DNA of 64,000 bases from Phycisphaerales bacterium AB-hyl4 (GTDB lineage Bacteria; Planctomycetota; Phycisphaerae; Phycisphaerales; Phycisphaeraceae), in assembly GCA_041821185.1 (NCBI GenBank), contig JBGUBD010000017.1, positions 18,328 to 82,327 on the forward strand, in the 5' to 3' direction. Both the position numbers and the translations under genes were made by a program. The notes under the pieces are model-generated. The model searched no databases, had not been told where the DNA came from, and was given only the letters and a program-made list of their open reading frames with translations. Shown here piece by piece: positions 25,810 to 34,450 of this stretch (position 1 is its first letter; every line of letters begins with the position of its first letter).

Positions 25810-25953
25810 TGACCCCGTCAGCATACCCGCTCGCCCGCGCCAGGCGAAGCCCGGGCGATCGCCCGGCAGGAAGCCGGCTGCGATTTGCGCCTGACTGCCA
25901 CGCAGCAAACCACAGACGATCAAGCACGACAAACGTGGCTGCACACTTGCAAC

Positions 25954-26023
25954 ATTTAGCCGCGGTGCTTGCGCCGCGCGCTTCGGCAGCAACCCCAACA
26001 CGGGCCAAGGCCCGCGGCTAAAT
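25954..26023. repeat. TTTAGCCGCGG palindrome, copy 2
   Basis: It has the same terminal arms (25954-25965 and 26012-26023) as copy 1, the same GCGGTGCTTGCGCCGC internal hairpin and a shared GGGCCAAGGCC stretch before the right arm. It lies between the response regulator stop and the transglutaminase start. Confidence 0.85.
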
Positions 26024-26070
26024 GGGGACGCGAGATCGAACCCGCATTGTTGCGCAAGCTCGCACCTGCC

Positions 26071-27219
26071 TTACGCCAGCTCGCCGCCGAACTCGTCGCT
26101 GCGCTCATCACCATATTCGTCGTCGAAGAGATTCGACCGATGATGAATGCGGATCAGCCGTGACAGCGCCTCAGCCATGATCGGCGCGATGCTGGCGCAA
26201 ATGTCCACAAGCTGGTCGTCGAACGGGTCGTCGCGGTCGCGGAAGAGCGTGATCACCGCCAGCGCTTCGTTCTCATGCTGGCAGGCGAACGCGAGCACGT
26301 CGCACTCAGCAAGATACGCGGCGTCGTCGCCCATGTGCTCTTGCAGAACCTTGTCACTATTCAGACGCAGCACCTTGGCATGCTCAGCCACACGCGGTGC
26401 GAACACGTCGCCGAGGTGTTGCAGCAACAGATCCGCCGCATCGCTGGAGCAGTCAAAGTTGACGTATCCGCCGAGGCTGAACTCGTCCGCCGTCGAAGGC
26501 AGGAACAGCGCCGCGTTCGTCGGGCCGGCGCGGTCGATCAGGTACTCCAGCGTCTTGAGCAGCAATTGTTCGAGGTCCAGTTCCTGGCGGACCATCGCCT
26601 GGTACTCGGTCGAGCTGACGTTTTGCTGCATCTGGTCGGCCAACTCCTGGTACGCCGACACCAGATCGCTGCACAGAATGTCAACCTGCTGGCTGATTTC
26701 CTCACGCGCCTCGTTGAGCTTGTGGCAGGCTCGGCGGAGCCGGCGGATGCGCTGGGTCTGATGATGGTCGTGGTCCTGACGGGCAATCACCTCGCGGACG
26801 CGTTGGGTGAGCTGCTTCGTCTCCAACGGCCGCGTGAGAAAGTCGACAGCGCCGAGGCGCATCGCCTGCACCGCTGCCTCAACCGTGGGCGTGTCCGTGA
26901 CCATCAGCATCTGCGTGCGCCGACGTCGCTGACGCAGCGTACGCGCCAGATCAAAACCCGAGCCGTCGGGCAATGTGGTGTCAGCCACGACCAGATCGAT
27001 CGGCCGACGCGCCAACCGCTCCCGTGCTTCACCGAGGTTGCACGCATGCTCAACCTTGATCGGCTGCTGCGTGTCCATGCATCGTTCGAGCTGCTTTGCC
27101 AGATCCATGCCCCGGTCGACGACCAGCACGCGGAACGGCTTATGCGAGCGCTGTTCCGCCCGGTCGTAGTGGGGCGTGATCGCGGGGGTCGACGGCTGGC
27201 GGGACGAATATCGCGGCAC
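26071..27219 (-). CDS. Response regulator with a coiled linker and GAF-like output domain
   Basis: A 382-residue protein. A receiver domain (~28-150) has FRVLVVDRGMD, the phospho-acceptor Asp in PIDLVVADTTLPDGSG and a DFLTRPLE motif where Lys is usually found, here Arg. A helical linker (~155-215) follows, then a GAF-like domain (~220-360; NAALFLPS ... CDVLAFACQHENEALAVITLF). No DNA-binding domain is seen, so the output may be protein-protein or second-messenger sensing. The start is GTG 27219, with a textbook AGGAGG 5 bases upstream; an upstream TTG at 27264 is rejected. No kinase gene is adjacent. Confidence 0.82.
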   Translation of the reverse strand: MPRYSSRQPSTPAITPHYDRAEQRSHKPFRVLVVDRGMDLAKQLERCMDTQQPIKVEHACNLGEARERLARRPIDLVVADTTLPDGSGFDLARTLRQRRRRTQMLMVTDTPTVEAAVQAMRLGAVDFLTRPLETKQLTQRVREVIARQDHDHHQTQRIRRLRRACHKLNEAREEISQQVDILCSDLVSAYQELADQMQQNVSSTEYQAMVRQELDLEQLLLKTLEYLIDRAGPTNAALFLPSTADEFSLGGYVNFDCSSDAADLLLQHLGDVFAPRVAEHAKVLRLNSDKVLQEHMGDDAAYLAECDVLAFACQHENEALAVITLFRDRDDPFDDQLVDICASIAPIMAEALSRLIRIHHRSNLFDDEYGDERSDEFGGELA

Positions 27220-27558
27220 GGGCTCCTCCTGTCGTCGTTGGCCCTGACACGCCGAACAACTCAACGTCGCGTTTCACACGCAGGGCTTGCAGTGGCAGTA
27301 TCGGCCGATTGCGCCGGTCGATTCAGGTGCGCGGGCAAAGAAATTACCCAGACTTGCATCAAATACGCATCCAAACCCGATGAGCGCCGATCGCACACCA
27401 GATTCAGGGCGCTAAACCGTCAAGCCATCCGACCCAAGCTCGCATCCCGATAACTGCGGAACAAAAAAACGAGCAGGCGCCGGAGGGGGCGCCTGCTCGA
27501 TGACGCCTTGCTGGGGAGTGCCAAGGCGGTTGGGGAGAACCGTCTATCCGTCGAACGA
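27220..27558. other. Spacer with terminator
   Basis: No gene was seen. It contains the terminator at 27463-27499; the remainder upstream of the response regulator should hold its promoter, but I see no clear -35/-10 pair. Confidence 0.5.
27463..27499 (-). terminator. Rho-independent terminator of the secreted-protein gene
   Basis: Read on the minus strand, perfect 12-bp arms (27488-27499 and 27470-27481, CGAGCAGGCGCC type) close a 6-base loop and are followed by seven T. It lies 60 bases after the stop at 27559. Confidence 0.9.
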
Positions 27559-28854
27559 TCAGTCGTAGCTGACAAACTGAGCCCGCGTCGCGTTGGGGTC
27601 TTTGTCGTAGTCGCAGAAGACGATCGCGCCGAACTTGTTCATGCCGGCCACGCTCTTGAGCGCGTCGAACTGGTTGCTGCCAAAGTTGAACGTGCCGAAG
27701 CGGTTGTTGTTGATTTCGAAGCCGACCAGGTCGTTGCCGATGAACTCCAGGCCGTAAATGTTGGCGAGGGTCAGCGAGGCGACGAGCGTTTCGGTTTCGT
27801 TGGCACGGTCGATGCGGTAGAGGCGGTTCTCGCTGGTGGCGTAGAACTGCTGGCCGTCGGTCGACGCGAGGCCGTCATAGTCTCGGCTGAGGGGGAACAG
27901 CTCGACGGCCGTGCCGGCGGGCATGTCAAACGCTTCGCCGGTGACCTGGTTGATCTCGACGGTGTCCTGGTGCATGACGCGGACGAGTCGGCGGGGGGTG
28001 ACGACCTCGGCTTCTTCGCCCTGGATGGCCTGGCCGCCTTCGATGGCGAGGTACCAGTGGCCCATGTTGAGGTTATTGCTTCCACTGTGGCCGGAGCGGC
28101 TGTTGTAGACGCGGATCTTCATGGGCGAGTGATCGCCGCTGGTGAAGGTGTAGGTGTTGGAGTTCAGCAGGGTGATGGTTTCATCGCCGAGCTGGATGTC
28201 GCGTTGCCCGCCCTGGCCGATGGGTCGGATGCGGAAGTTGGCGGCGTAGCCGGAGATCAGCGTGCCGTTGTTGTCGACATCGCCTTGCCGGGCGTTGAGC
28301 AGGTCGTCGCGTGACCAGGCACGGACAAAGTTGCCGTTCTCGTCGATCTGGACGAGGTCGAACTGCATCTGGTCGCTATTGTTCGGGTTCAGCCGAATCT
28401 CGCCGGAGATCGGCTTGGGCGGTGTGGTCTCCGCGAGTTGCACGGCGTAGAGGACGTTCTTGCCGCCTTCCTTCACCGCGACCGCGCCGGTGACCCGGCC
28501 GCCTTCGACGCGTTCCTCGGCGAGGGTCGCCTCGGCGGAGTGAATATCTACGTAGACAAATCGCCCCACGTGGCTTTGCGGATCGGTCCAGAAAGCAAAG
28601 ATGTTCTGGAAGCCGGGCACGTACGCAGCGCCGTCGATGCCGGTGAGCAGCGAGTTGTCTGTGCTCAGCACGTGGCCGACGTCATGGCTGCCGCTTGAGC
28701 CGAGTACATGGCGGACGAGCTTGCCGCTTTCGCGGTCGAAGCCGTACATCACCTGTTCGCCGGTGTCGTGGTCCGCCAGGGCGGGCGCGACGGCGGTCGC
28801 GCCGATCACGGCCGCAGCAAGGCCGGCACGAAAGGGATTGGGACGATTACGCAT
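27559..28854 (-). CDS. Secreted hypothetical protein (possible beta-propeller)
   Basis: A 431-residue protein with an N-terminal signal peptide (MRNRPNPFRAGLAAAVIGATA..., likely cleavage after ALA), so it is exported. The rest is beta-rich with repeating short blades: VMYGFDRESGKLVRHVLG, NSLLTGIDGAAYVPG, FYATSENRLYRIDR, NIYGLEFIGNDLVGFEINN. This suggests a propeller-like fold, but no named family is recognised. ATG 28854 has AGAGGTG upstream, which decides against the longer frame to 28926. It ends in its own terminator, so it is a single-gene transcript. Confidence 0.72.
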   Translation of the reverse strand: MRNRPNPFRAGLAAAVIGATAVAPALADHDTGEQVMYGFDRESGKLVRHVLGSSGSHDVGHVLSTDNSLLTGIDGAAYVPGFQNIFAFWTDPQSHVGRFVYVDIHSAEATLAEERVEGGRVTGAVAVKEGGKNVLYAVQLAETTPPKPISGEIRLNPNNSDQMQFDLVQIDENGNFVRAWSRDDLLNARQGDVDNNGTLISGYAANFRIRPIGQGGQRDIQLGDETITLLNSNTYTFTSGDHSPMKIRVYNSRSGHSGSNNLNMGHWYLAIEGGQAIQGEEAEVVTPRRLVRVMHQDTVEINQVTGEAFDMPAGTAVELFPLSRDYDGLASTDGQQFYATSENRLYRIDRANETETLVASLTLANIYGLEFIGNDLVGFEINNNRFGTFNFGSNQFDALKSVAGMNKFGAIVFCDYDKDPNATRAQFVSYD

Positions 28855-29298
28855 AACTACACCTCTTGAAAAAAAAGAACTTGGACTGGCCTCCCAATGC
28901 CTTGTCCAGCAGGTCGAACGGGTCACCCTGGTCGGGCCCGCCGATCTGCCACGGGGTACAACAGGTGAAGGTGTAAGATTCGCCGGCCGTGCGGGCCAGC
29001 CGATGACGCAAAATCCCCACTAATTCCGTATTGCCCAGTCCGCATAACGCGCACGGGCGGCGCAGATGAAAGCGGTTTACCGATGTCAGGGCCGGTGCAC
29101 ATGACGCATTGAGGATTTCATGCCGGTTCCCTCTCCCTCGCAGGGAGAGGGGCAGGGTGAGGGTCGGCCAGCCCTGCACCATCCCATACGCAGCATGCTG
29201 TTCAACCTCGACTTCGGTTCCTGCAAACCCTCACCCCAGCCCTCTCCCTGCGAGGGAGAGGGGGGTGAAGCCAGACGCTGGGAATAACTTGAAACCGT
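28855..29298. other. Spacer with CCCTCTCCC palindrome
   Basis: No gene was found. It holds the long inverted repeat at 29129-29265 and, nearer 28855, the promoter region of the secreted-protein gene, with no clear promoter box identified. Confidence 0.5.
29129..29265. repeat. CCCTCTCCCTCGCAGGGAGAGGG long inverted repeat
   Basis: Left arm 29129-29163 and right arm 29228-29265 are inverted copies. Each is itself a hairpin (CTCTCCCT/AGGGAGAG), joined by a ~65-base unique centre. Very similar CCCTCACCCC-AGCCCTCTCCC elements occur between genes in many bacteria (recollection). Confidence 0.8.
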
Positions 29299-30114
29299 TT
29301 ACATCGTGCTTTGCCGCACTCGTCCGACGAAGGCGTCGTACTGCTCGGGCGTGTCGATGCCGGTGTGGTGAACGTGTGTGCGAACGATGGCGATCGCGTG
29401 GCCGTGCTCGAGGGCGCGGAGCTGTTCGAGCTTTTCGGTTTCTTCCAACGGCGTGGGGGCCAGTTGCACGTACTGGTCGAGGAACCATCGGCGGTAGACG
29501 TACAGGCCGGGATGCTTCAGCGGGGCGTGCTCGCGGGTGTTGTCGCGATCGTGGGGGATCAGGGCGCGGGAGAAGTAGAGCGCCCGGCCGGTCGCGGCGA
29601 CGACAACCTTGACGATGTTGGGGTTGGCCGGGTCTTCATCGGGCGCGAACGGGCTGGCGAGGGTCGCCATCGGCGCGTCGGGGTCGTTGGCGAGGCCCTG
29701 GATGAGCTGGTCGATCACGCTCGCCTCGATCTCCGGCTCATCGCCTTGCACGTTGACGATCAGCGGCGCGTCGGGCGTATGCCTGGCACCCTCAGGCGTG
29801 GGGCCGAGCAACGCGTCGGCCGCCTCGGCGAGGCGCGACGTGCCGTTGGGGTGGTCGGCTCGGGTCATGACCGCCTCGCCGCCGAACGCGAGCACCGCGT
29901 CGTAGATCCGCTGATCATCCGTCGCCACCGCCACGCGCGACACATGCTTCGCCTCGCGAACGCGTTCGACCACATGCTGAATCATCGGCTTGCCCGTGCG
30001 ATCGAGCAACGGCTTACCCGGCAGCCGAGTGGACGCGTAACGGGCGGGGATCAATGCGATGGCGGAGAGCGGAATTTCGGATTTCGGATTTCGGATTTCG
30101 GATTTGTCGGTCAC
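29299..30114 (-). CDS. kdsB: 3-deoxy-manno-octulosonate cytidylyltransferase
   Basis: A 271-residue CMP-Kdo synthetase that activates Kdo with CTP for the lipid A-core of lipopolysaccharide; its presence implies a Kdo-containing outer membrane. Landmarks are IPARYASTRLPGKPLLD, VAVATDDQRIYDAV, DHPNGTSRLAEA and VQGDEPEI. The first ~15 residues (TDKSEIRNPKSEIPLS) precede the normal start of the fold and are coded by a dispersed ATCCGAAATC-type repeat. The GTG at 30114 has GAGGTAGG upstream and is the only good start. The C-terminal HTGIDTPEQYDAF motif is intact. Confidence 0.93.
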   Translation of the reverse strand: MTDKSEIRNPKSEIPLSAIALIPARYASTRLPGKPLLDRTGKPMIQHVVERVREAKHVSRVAVATDDQRIYDAVLAFGGEAVMTRADHPNGTSRLAEAADALLGPTPEGARHTPDAPLIVNVQGDEPEIEASVIDQLIQGLANDPDAPMATLASPFAPDEDPANPNIVKVVVAATGRALYFSRALIPHDRDNTREHAPLKHPGLYVYRRWFLDQYVQLAPTPLEETEKLEQLRALEHGHAIAIVRTHVHHTGIDTPEQYDAFVGRVRQSTM

Positions 30115-30167
30115 AGCAGCCTACCTCGCATTCCAAATTCGAAATCCGAAATCCCGAAATTCGAAAT
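30071..30167. repeat. TTTCGGATTTCGGAT inverted repeat overlapping kdsB start
   Basis: A tandem run of the heptamer GGATTTC (30071-30105) faces an inverted, slightly degenerate copy (30135-30167, GAAATCCGAAATC type). The left arm is translated as the kdsB N-terminus, and the right arm ends at the stop of the TPR gene. Confidence 0.8.
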
Positions 30168-30170
30168 GCC

Positions 30171-31670
30171 TCAGGCCGTCTTCGCGCCCAACTCGTCGGC
30201 GAGCTTGCGGATGCCTTCCATGCGATCGCGGATGTCGCGGAAGTTGATGTCGGCCTGGAGAATCTGCGACGCGAGCTTCTGCGCCTCGCGGGCCTGCTCC
30301 GCGTCGTTGTTCTTGCGGGCCGACTTCTCCAACGCGTCCATCAGCAGGTAGCGCATGTCCATCGCGACGCGGTCGCTGTCGGCCGGATGCGCCTCAATGC
30401 CCTGACGCAGCGTGTCCACCGCTTCCTCGAACCAGCCTTTGTGCAGGTAGCAGGAGCCGAGGAACTCGTGCGACAACGCCCGATGCTTCGGGTCGGCCTT
30501 GGATTGCTGGAACGCGCCGATCGCCTCGTCCACCTCGCCCGACTGGTACAGCCGACGCCCGAGCTCGAAACGCAACGCCATGTCCGTGGGATACTGCTTG
30601 ACGCGCTCGCGATATTCCTGCAACTCGAAGGTCAGCCGTTTGCGGCGGAGCTCTTCGTACTTCTGCTTCAGATCCGGATCGTCCGGGTCTTGTTCAAGCG
30701 CCGCACGCAGCTTGCGCTGCCGACGGTTGAACTGCTTCATTCGGATGTCGCCGATGCGCATCTTGTACCGGCTCTGGCTGGTCTGGTCCCAGAGCTGCTG
30801 GAGCATCTGGATCGCTTCGTTCTCCGCGGCTTCCTCGTCCTTGCGAAGCAGCAGATCGACGATCTTCGTAATCTTGTCGACGTCCTGCGGGTCTTCTTCC
30901 AACTCGGCTTTACGACGCTTGATCGTCTCATCCAGCGCAGCGCCGGGGCGGGCGGAGTCTTCGGTTTCAAGGTCGCGCTGCTTCTCGGCGTCGCGGACGA
31001 AGCGGCGGAAACCGCCTTCTTCCGTCTTCTGCTCGCCGGAGTAGCCGCCCATCTGCATCGTGTTCTCGGCTTCGAGCTCTTTGAGATCCTTCAGCAGCTT
31101 GTCGTTGTTCTGGTCCAGCCGAATGGCGTGCCGACAGGCTTCCACCGCCTTGTCGAACGCCTGGATGCGTGAGAACAGGTCGCGAATCTGAATGTAGACC
31201 GCCTTCTTGGGCTTCTTCGCCTGGGCGTTGAAGTCCATCGCCAGGCCGCCCACCCAGTACGCCACCTCCGCCAGGTGCAGGTCGGGCTCGGCTTCGTCGG
31301 CTTCGACGGCCCACTTCATCACCTCCTGCATGAGGCTGACGTTCAGCGGATCTTTCGCCCAGAGCATCTCGTTGTGGAGCATCTTGTCCAGCGGTGAAGG
31401 GCCGCCGCTCTTGAACTTCTCGGTGAAGCCTGCGGGCTTGCCGCCGGAGACTTTACGTCGCAGCGAGACGTCGCGGAGGGCTTCGTGCTTGGACATGTTG
31501 TCCGGATCGTGCTTCAAGCCGTTGACGTAGCACTCGATCGCGTAGTCGTAGTTTCGCGCATCGGCAACGGTCTGGGCGTGTTCAAAGAAACGTCGAGCCT
31601 TGCGCTCGTCGCGTTTGAACCCGCTTTCAGCGTCGTCCGACTTGCCCTGACTGAAAAAATTAAGTGCCAT
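30171..31670 (-). CDS. Tetratricopeptide repeat protein
   Basis: A 499-residue, strongly helical and charged protein. TPR-like units are seen at ~25-60 (FFEHAQTVADARNYDYAIECYVNGLKHDPDN), ~125-185 and especially ~350-450 (ALRFELGRRLYQSGEVDEAIGAFQQ; HEFLGSCYLHKGWFEEAVDTLRQGIEAHP). The middle part (~225-345) is a long acidic/basic coiled region (RRKAELEEDPQDVDKI ... RRQRKLRAALEQDPDDPD). There is no signal peptide or membrane segment. Such proteins are scaffolds; the partner is unknown. It lies directly upstream of kdsB on the same strand, separated only by the repeat, so the two may share a transcript. Confidence 0.8.
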   Translation of the reverse strand: MALNFFSQGKSDDAESGFKRDERKARRFFEHAQTVADARNYDYAIECYVNGLKHDPDNMSKHEALRDVSLRRKVSGGKPAGFTEKFKSGGPSPLDKMLHNEMLWAKDPLNVSLMQEVMKWAVEADEAEPDLHLAEVAYWVGGLAMDFNAQAKKPKKAVYIQIRDLFSRIQAFDKAVEACRHAIRLDQNNDKLLKDLKELEAENTMQMGGYSGEQKTEEGGFRRFVRDAEKQRDLETEDSARPGAALDETIKRRKAELEEDPQDVDKITKIVDLLLRKDEEAAENEAIQMLQQLWDQTSQSRYKMRIGDIRMKQFNRRQRKLRAALEQDPDDPDLKQKYEELRRKRLTFELQEYRERVKQYPTDMALRFELGRRLYQSGEVDEAIGAFQQSKADPKHRALSHEFLGSCYLHKGWFEEAVDTLRQGIEAHPADSDRVAMDMRYLLMDALEKSARKNNDAEQAREAQKLASQILQADINFRDIRDRMEGIRKLADELGAKTA

Positions 31671-31825
31671 CGCGTCGATTGGTCGCCTGAATAAGCGTCT
31701 TCGGACAGATGTTCCGTACTGTGTAATCTACGGGGAGCACCGGGGTTGTCAACTGTGACATGCCGGAAGTGGCGGTACAGGGGCCATGAGCCCGGCGTCT
31801 GTTCGGAATAAAGCCCAGGCATGAT

Positions 31826-31855
31826 AAAGCCCAGGCATGGCCATGCCTGGGCTTT
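31826..31855. repeat. Perfect 30-bp palindrome between divergent genes
   Basis: AAAGCCCAGGCATGG and its exact reverse complement meet without a loop. A second partial copy of the left half lies just before it (31809-31824). It sits in the promoter space shared by the TPR gene and argC, so it is not acting as a simple terminator of either. Confidence 0.85.
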
Positions 31856-31951
31856 AAAAACCCGAAAACCCAAAACAACCCCCACACCCCAAACCCCCGC
31901 CACCGCGTCGCGCTTTTGATCATTCGGCCGATCGTGGCAACAATACCCCTT

Positions 31952-32995
31952 ATGACCCGCGTTCGCACTGCTATCGTCGGCCCGACAGGCTATACAGGCT
32001 TCCACCTGATCGACCTGTTGCTGCGCCATCCCCAGGCCGAGCTGACCTATCTCGCCAGCCATCGCGATGAGCTGCCCGACATCCGCGAGGAGTTCCCGCA
32101 GCTGCTCGGTCGGCTGACCGACGAACAGGCGGTCTGTCGGCCGATCGACCCCGACACCATCGCCGACGTCGCCGACGTGGTCTTTCTCGCGCTGCCCCAC
32201 CGGGCGGCGATGAGCTACGTGCCGCGCCTGCTCGACGCGGGGTTGCGTGTGATCGACCTGTCCGCCGACTATCGCCTCGCCGACGCCGACCTCTACGAAC
32301 GCGTCTACGAGCACCCGCACGAAGACCTCGCCAACCTCGCCGACGCAGTCTATGGCCTGACCGAGCTGTACCGCGACCAACTGCCCGGCGCGATGCTTGT
32401 CGCCAACCCCGGCTGCTACCCCACCGCAGCGGCATTGGGCATCGCGCCCCTGCTGGCGCGGTCGGTCGTGCAGCGGGAGGGCATCGTGATCAACGCCGCC
32501 TCGGGCGTGACCGGCGCCGGGCGGAAGCCGAGCCTTGCGCTCATGTTCGCCGAGCAGAACGACGCGTTCGGCGCGTATGGCAAGATCGGCGGCCATCGAC
32601 ACCAGAGCGAGATCGAACAAACGCTCGGCCGAGTGGCGGGGCAGGCGATGTCGCTGCTGTTCGTGCCACATCTGCTCCCGGTCGACCGGGGCATCCTGGA
32701 GACCATCTACCTCACGCCCACGCAGCAGGATGTAACGGAAGAGGAGCTGTTCGAGGCGTTTGAGGACGCGTACGCGGACGAGCCGTTCGTTCGCGTGCGG
32801 GAAAACCTGCCGAACATCAAGCATGTGGTGGGCACGAACTTCGTCGATGTCACCGTTCGACTGACCGGCCCGGCGGAGCAGCGGCGGGTGGTGGTCTTCG
32901 CCGCTGAGGACAACGTCATCAAAGGCGCGGCCGGCCAGGCGATCCAGAACATGAACGTTGTTTTCGAGCTCGATGAGACCGCCGGTCTGATGTGA
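31952..32995 (+). CDS. argC: N-acetyl-gamma-glutamyl-phosphate reductase
   Basis: A 347-residue ArgC, the NADPH-dependent third step of arginine synthesis in the cytoplasm. The N-terminal nucleotide fold begins VRTAIVGPTGYTG. The catalytic Cys155 is in VANPGCYPTAA, with GKIGGHRHQSEIEQTL and FVPHLLPVDRGILETIY downstream. The start is ATG 31952, which matches the family N-terminus; no Shine-Dalgarno is visible and the longer frame to 31916 is only a promoter-region extension. No other arg genes adjoin. Confidence 0.95.
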   Translation: MTRVRTAIVGPTGYTGFHLIDLLLRHPQAELTYLASHRDELPDIREEFPQLLGRLTDEQAVCRPIDPDTIADVADVVFLALPHRAAMSYVPRLLDAGLRVIDLSADYRLADADLYERVYEHPHEDLANLADAVYGLTELYRDQLPGAMLVANPGCYPTAAALGIAPLLARSVVQREGIVINAASGVTGAGRKPSLALMFAEQNDAFGAYGKIGGHRHQSEIEQTLGRVAGQAMSLLFVPHLLPVDRGILETIYLTPTQQDVTEEELFEAFEDAYADEPFVRVRENLPNIKHVVGTNFVDVTVRLTGPAEQRRVVVFAAEDNVIKGAAGQAIQNMNVVFELDETAGLM

Positions 32996-33150
32996 TGTCG
33001 GCAGGTTTGGTCAATTTTCCGACTTTGTTTGGGTCGTTCTTTTTTCAGAGTGCCACACAGATGTCACCGTCTGTTGTTATGTTGCTCACGTTCCGTCGCT
33101 GGGTTGCGTTCGCGTACCAGCGGGGGAACCGAGCTCTTTTGGGGGGCAGT

Positions 33151-33180
33151 GGCAGCGGTGCGGGGGCCGCTGCCTTTTTT
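33151..33180 (+). terminator. Rho-independent terminator between argC and the WYL gene
   Basis: GGCAGCGG (33151-33158) pairs with CCGCTGCC (33167-33174) across an 8-base loop, followed by six T. It ends argC transcription or acts in the leader of the following regulator gene. Confidence 0.88.
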
Positions 33181-33221
33181 ATTGGCGGGTTTTACGACGG
33201 GTAAGGTGTGAGGAGTTGCCC

Positions 33222-34259
33222 ATGTCAGCCGACTACAGTCGCATCCATCGCCTGCTGAAGATTCTCATGCTGATCCAGTCCGGCGGGACGTGGACGGCCG
33301 AGCGGCTGGCGGCGGAATGTGACGTCGCGGTGCGGACGATCTACCGCGACCTCAAAACGCTCGAAGGTGCGGGCGTGCCCTATTTTTTCGATGGCGAGCA
33401 GAAGGGCTACCGCGTTCGGCGGGACTTTTTCATGCCCCCCGTGGAGCTGACGCTCGACGAGTCGCTGGCGTTGCTGGCATTGGGCGAGCACGTCGCCGGC
33501 CGAGAGCAGGTGCCGATGACCCGCGCCGCCGAGCGCGCCATCGCCAAGGTGCGCAGCCAACTGCCGACAGCGGTGCAGCAGGAGGTGGAGCAGCTCGACG
33601 GCCGAGTGGCGATCGACCTCGCCGCGGCGGGCCCGCATGACGGCATTGCCGACGTGTATGAGCAGGTTCGCAGCGCGATCGCCGACCGGCGGATGCTGCG
33701 CTGTTCGTACGAGTCGATTCAAAGCTCGCTCGATGGCGGCACGGGTGGCGGGGGCAGTGGCGGGGCCGGAGGTGGCGGGGGTGATGAGGTGTTCGAGTTT
33801 CGGCCTTACGCGCTGCTGTTCGCTCAAAGGGCGTGGTACGCGGTGGGGCATCATGGCGGGCGGGGCGCGGTACGGCAGCTCAAGCTCAATCGGTTTACCG
33901 CGGTGGAGCGGACGGGCAAGCCTTATGAGATACCGGCCGACTTCAGCCTGGCGGACCACCACGGCCAGGCGTGGCGGATGATCCGCGGCGAGCCGAGGTG
34001 TGATGTCGAGCTGCACTTTGATGCGGCGTTTGCCGAGACGGTCGCCGACACGCGCTGGCATTCGACGCAACAGGTTGACTGGCATGACGATGGGTCGATC
34101 ACCTTTCGTTGTCAGGTGGACGGGCTGGACGAGATTGTGTGGTGGGTGTTGAGCATGGGGCCGCATTGCGTGGTGAAGCAGCCGGTCGAGTTGGCCGACC
34201 GTGTGCGCTCGCTGGCCGAGGCGGTGGTGGCGAAGTATGCAGCGGTTCAGCAGGAGTAG
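33222..34259 (+). CDS. HTH-WYL domain transcriptional regulator
   Basis: A 345-residue regulator. The N-terminal winged helix-turn-helix (~3-62) reads RIHRLLKILMLIQSGGTWTAERLAAECDVAVRTIYRDLKTLEGAGVPY. The WYL ligand-binding domain (~145-240) has FEFRPYALLFAQRAWYAVGHH and RQLKLNRFTAVE, followed by a WCX-type C-terminal domain. WYL domains bind nucleic-acid or nucleotide-like ligands in several known cases; the ligand here is not known. A flexible Gly/Ser run (~170-187) interrupts the WYL domain. AGGAG lies upstream of ATG 33222, which is preferred to TTG 33216. Confidence 0.88.
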   Translation: MSADYSRIHRLLKILMLIQSGGTWTAERLAAECDVAVRTIYRDLKTLEGAGVPYFFDGEQKGYRVRRDFFMPPVELTLDESLALLALGEHVAGREQVPMTRAAERAIAKVRSQLPTAVQQEVEQLDGRVAIDLAAAGPHDGIADVYEQVRSAIADRRMLRCSYESIQSSLDGGTGGGGSGGAGGGGGDEVFEFRPYALLFAQRAWYAVGHHGGRGAVRQLKLNRFTAVERTGKPYEIPADFSLADHHGQAWRMIRGEPRCDVELHFDAAFAETVADTRWHSTQQVDWHDDGSITFRCQVDGLDEIVWWVLSMGPHCVVKQPVELADRVRSLAEAVVAKYAAVQQE

Positions 34260-34328
34260 GGCGGCAGCAGGGATGGGGGACGGTTGCCGGAGGCCTTGGA
34301 ACGACAACGCGGCTTCTGCACTTGCGAC

Positions 34329-34403
34329 ATTTAGCGGCGGTGCTCGCACCGCCTTTTTCGGCATGGCAGGACCGAACGCGCGGGCCAAGGCCCGCGGCTA
34401 AAT
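34329..34403. repeat. TTTAGC palindrome, copy 3
   Basis: The left arm has one change (GCGGCGG), and the right arm GGGCCAAGGCCCGCGGCTAAAT is identical in kind to copy 2. A CACTTGCGAC stretch before it matches CACTTGCAAC before copy 2, showing that the repeat unit extends beyond the arms. Confidence 0.85.
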
Positions 34404-34450
34404 GGGAACTCGCGTTGTCGTACCAAATAATGGATCACGGAGCGTTTCGC

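Noticed and set aside
23962-25812. 616-codon plus-strand frame opposite the transglutaminase gene
   Set aside because: Arg/His/Gln-rich shadow; the minus-strand gene has an intact catalytic triad.
26275-27453. 392-codon plus-strand frame over the response regulator
   Set aside because: Overlaps a gene with receiver motifs and an AGGAGG site; no own domain.
29129-29265. CRISPR array
   Set aside because: Only two inverted, not direct, copies of a hairpin with one unique centre; no cas genes anywhere in the window.
33081-33180. Possible cyclic-di-AMP (ydaO-like) riboswitch before the WYL gene
   Set aside because: A stem followed by GGGGGAACC recalls part of that class, but the downstream GGGGUGAAUC-type segment and the remaining helices are missing; only the terminator is well supported.
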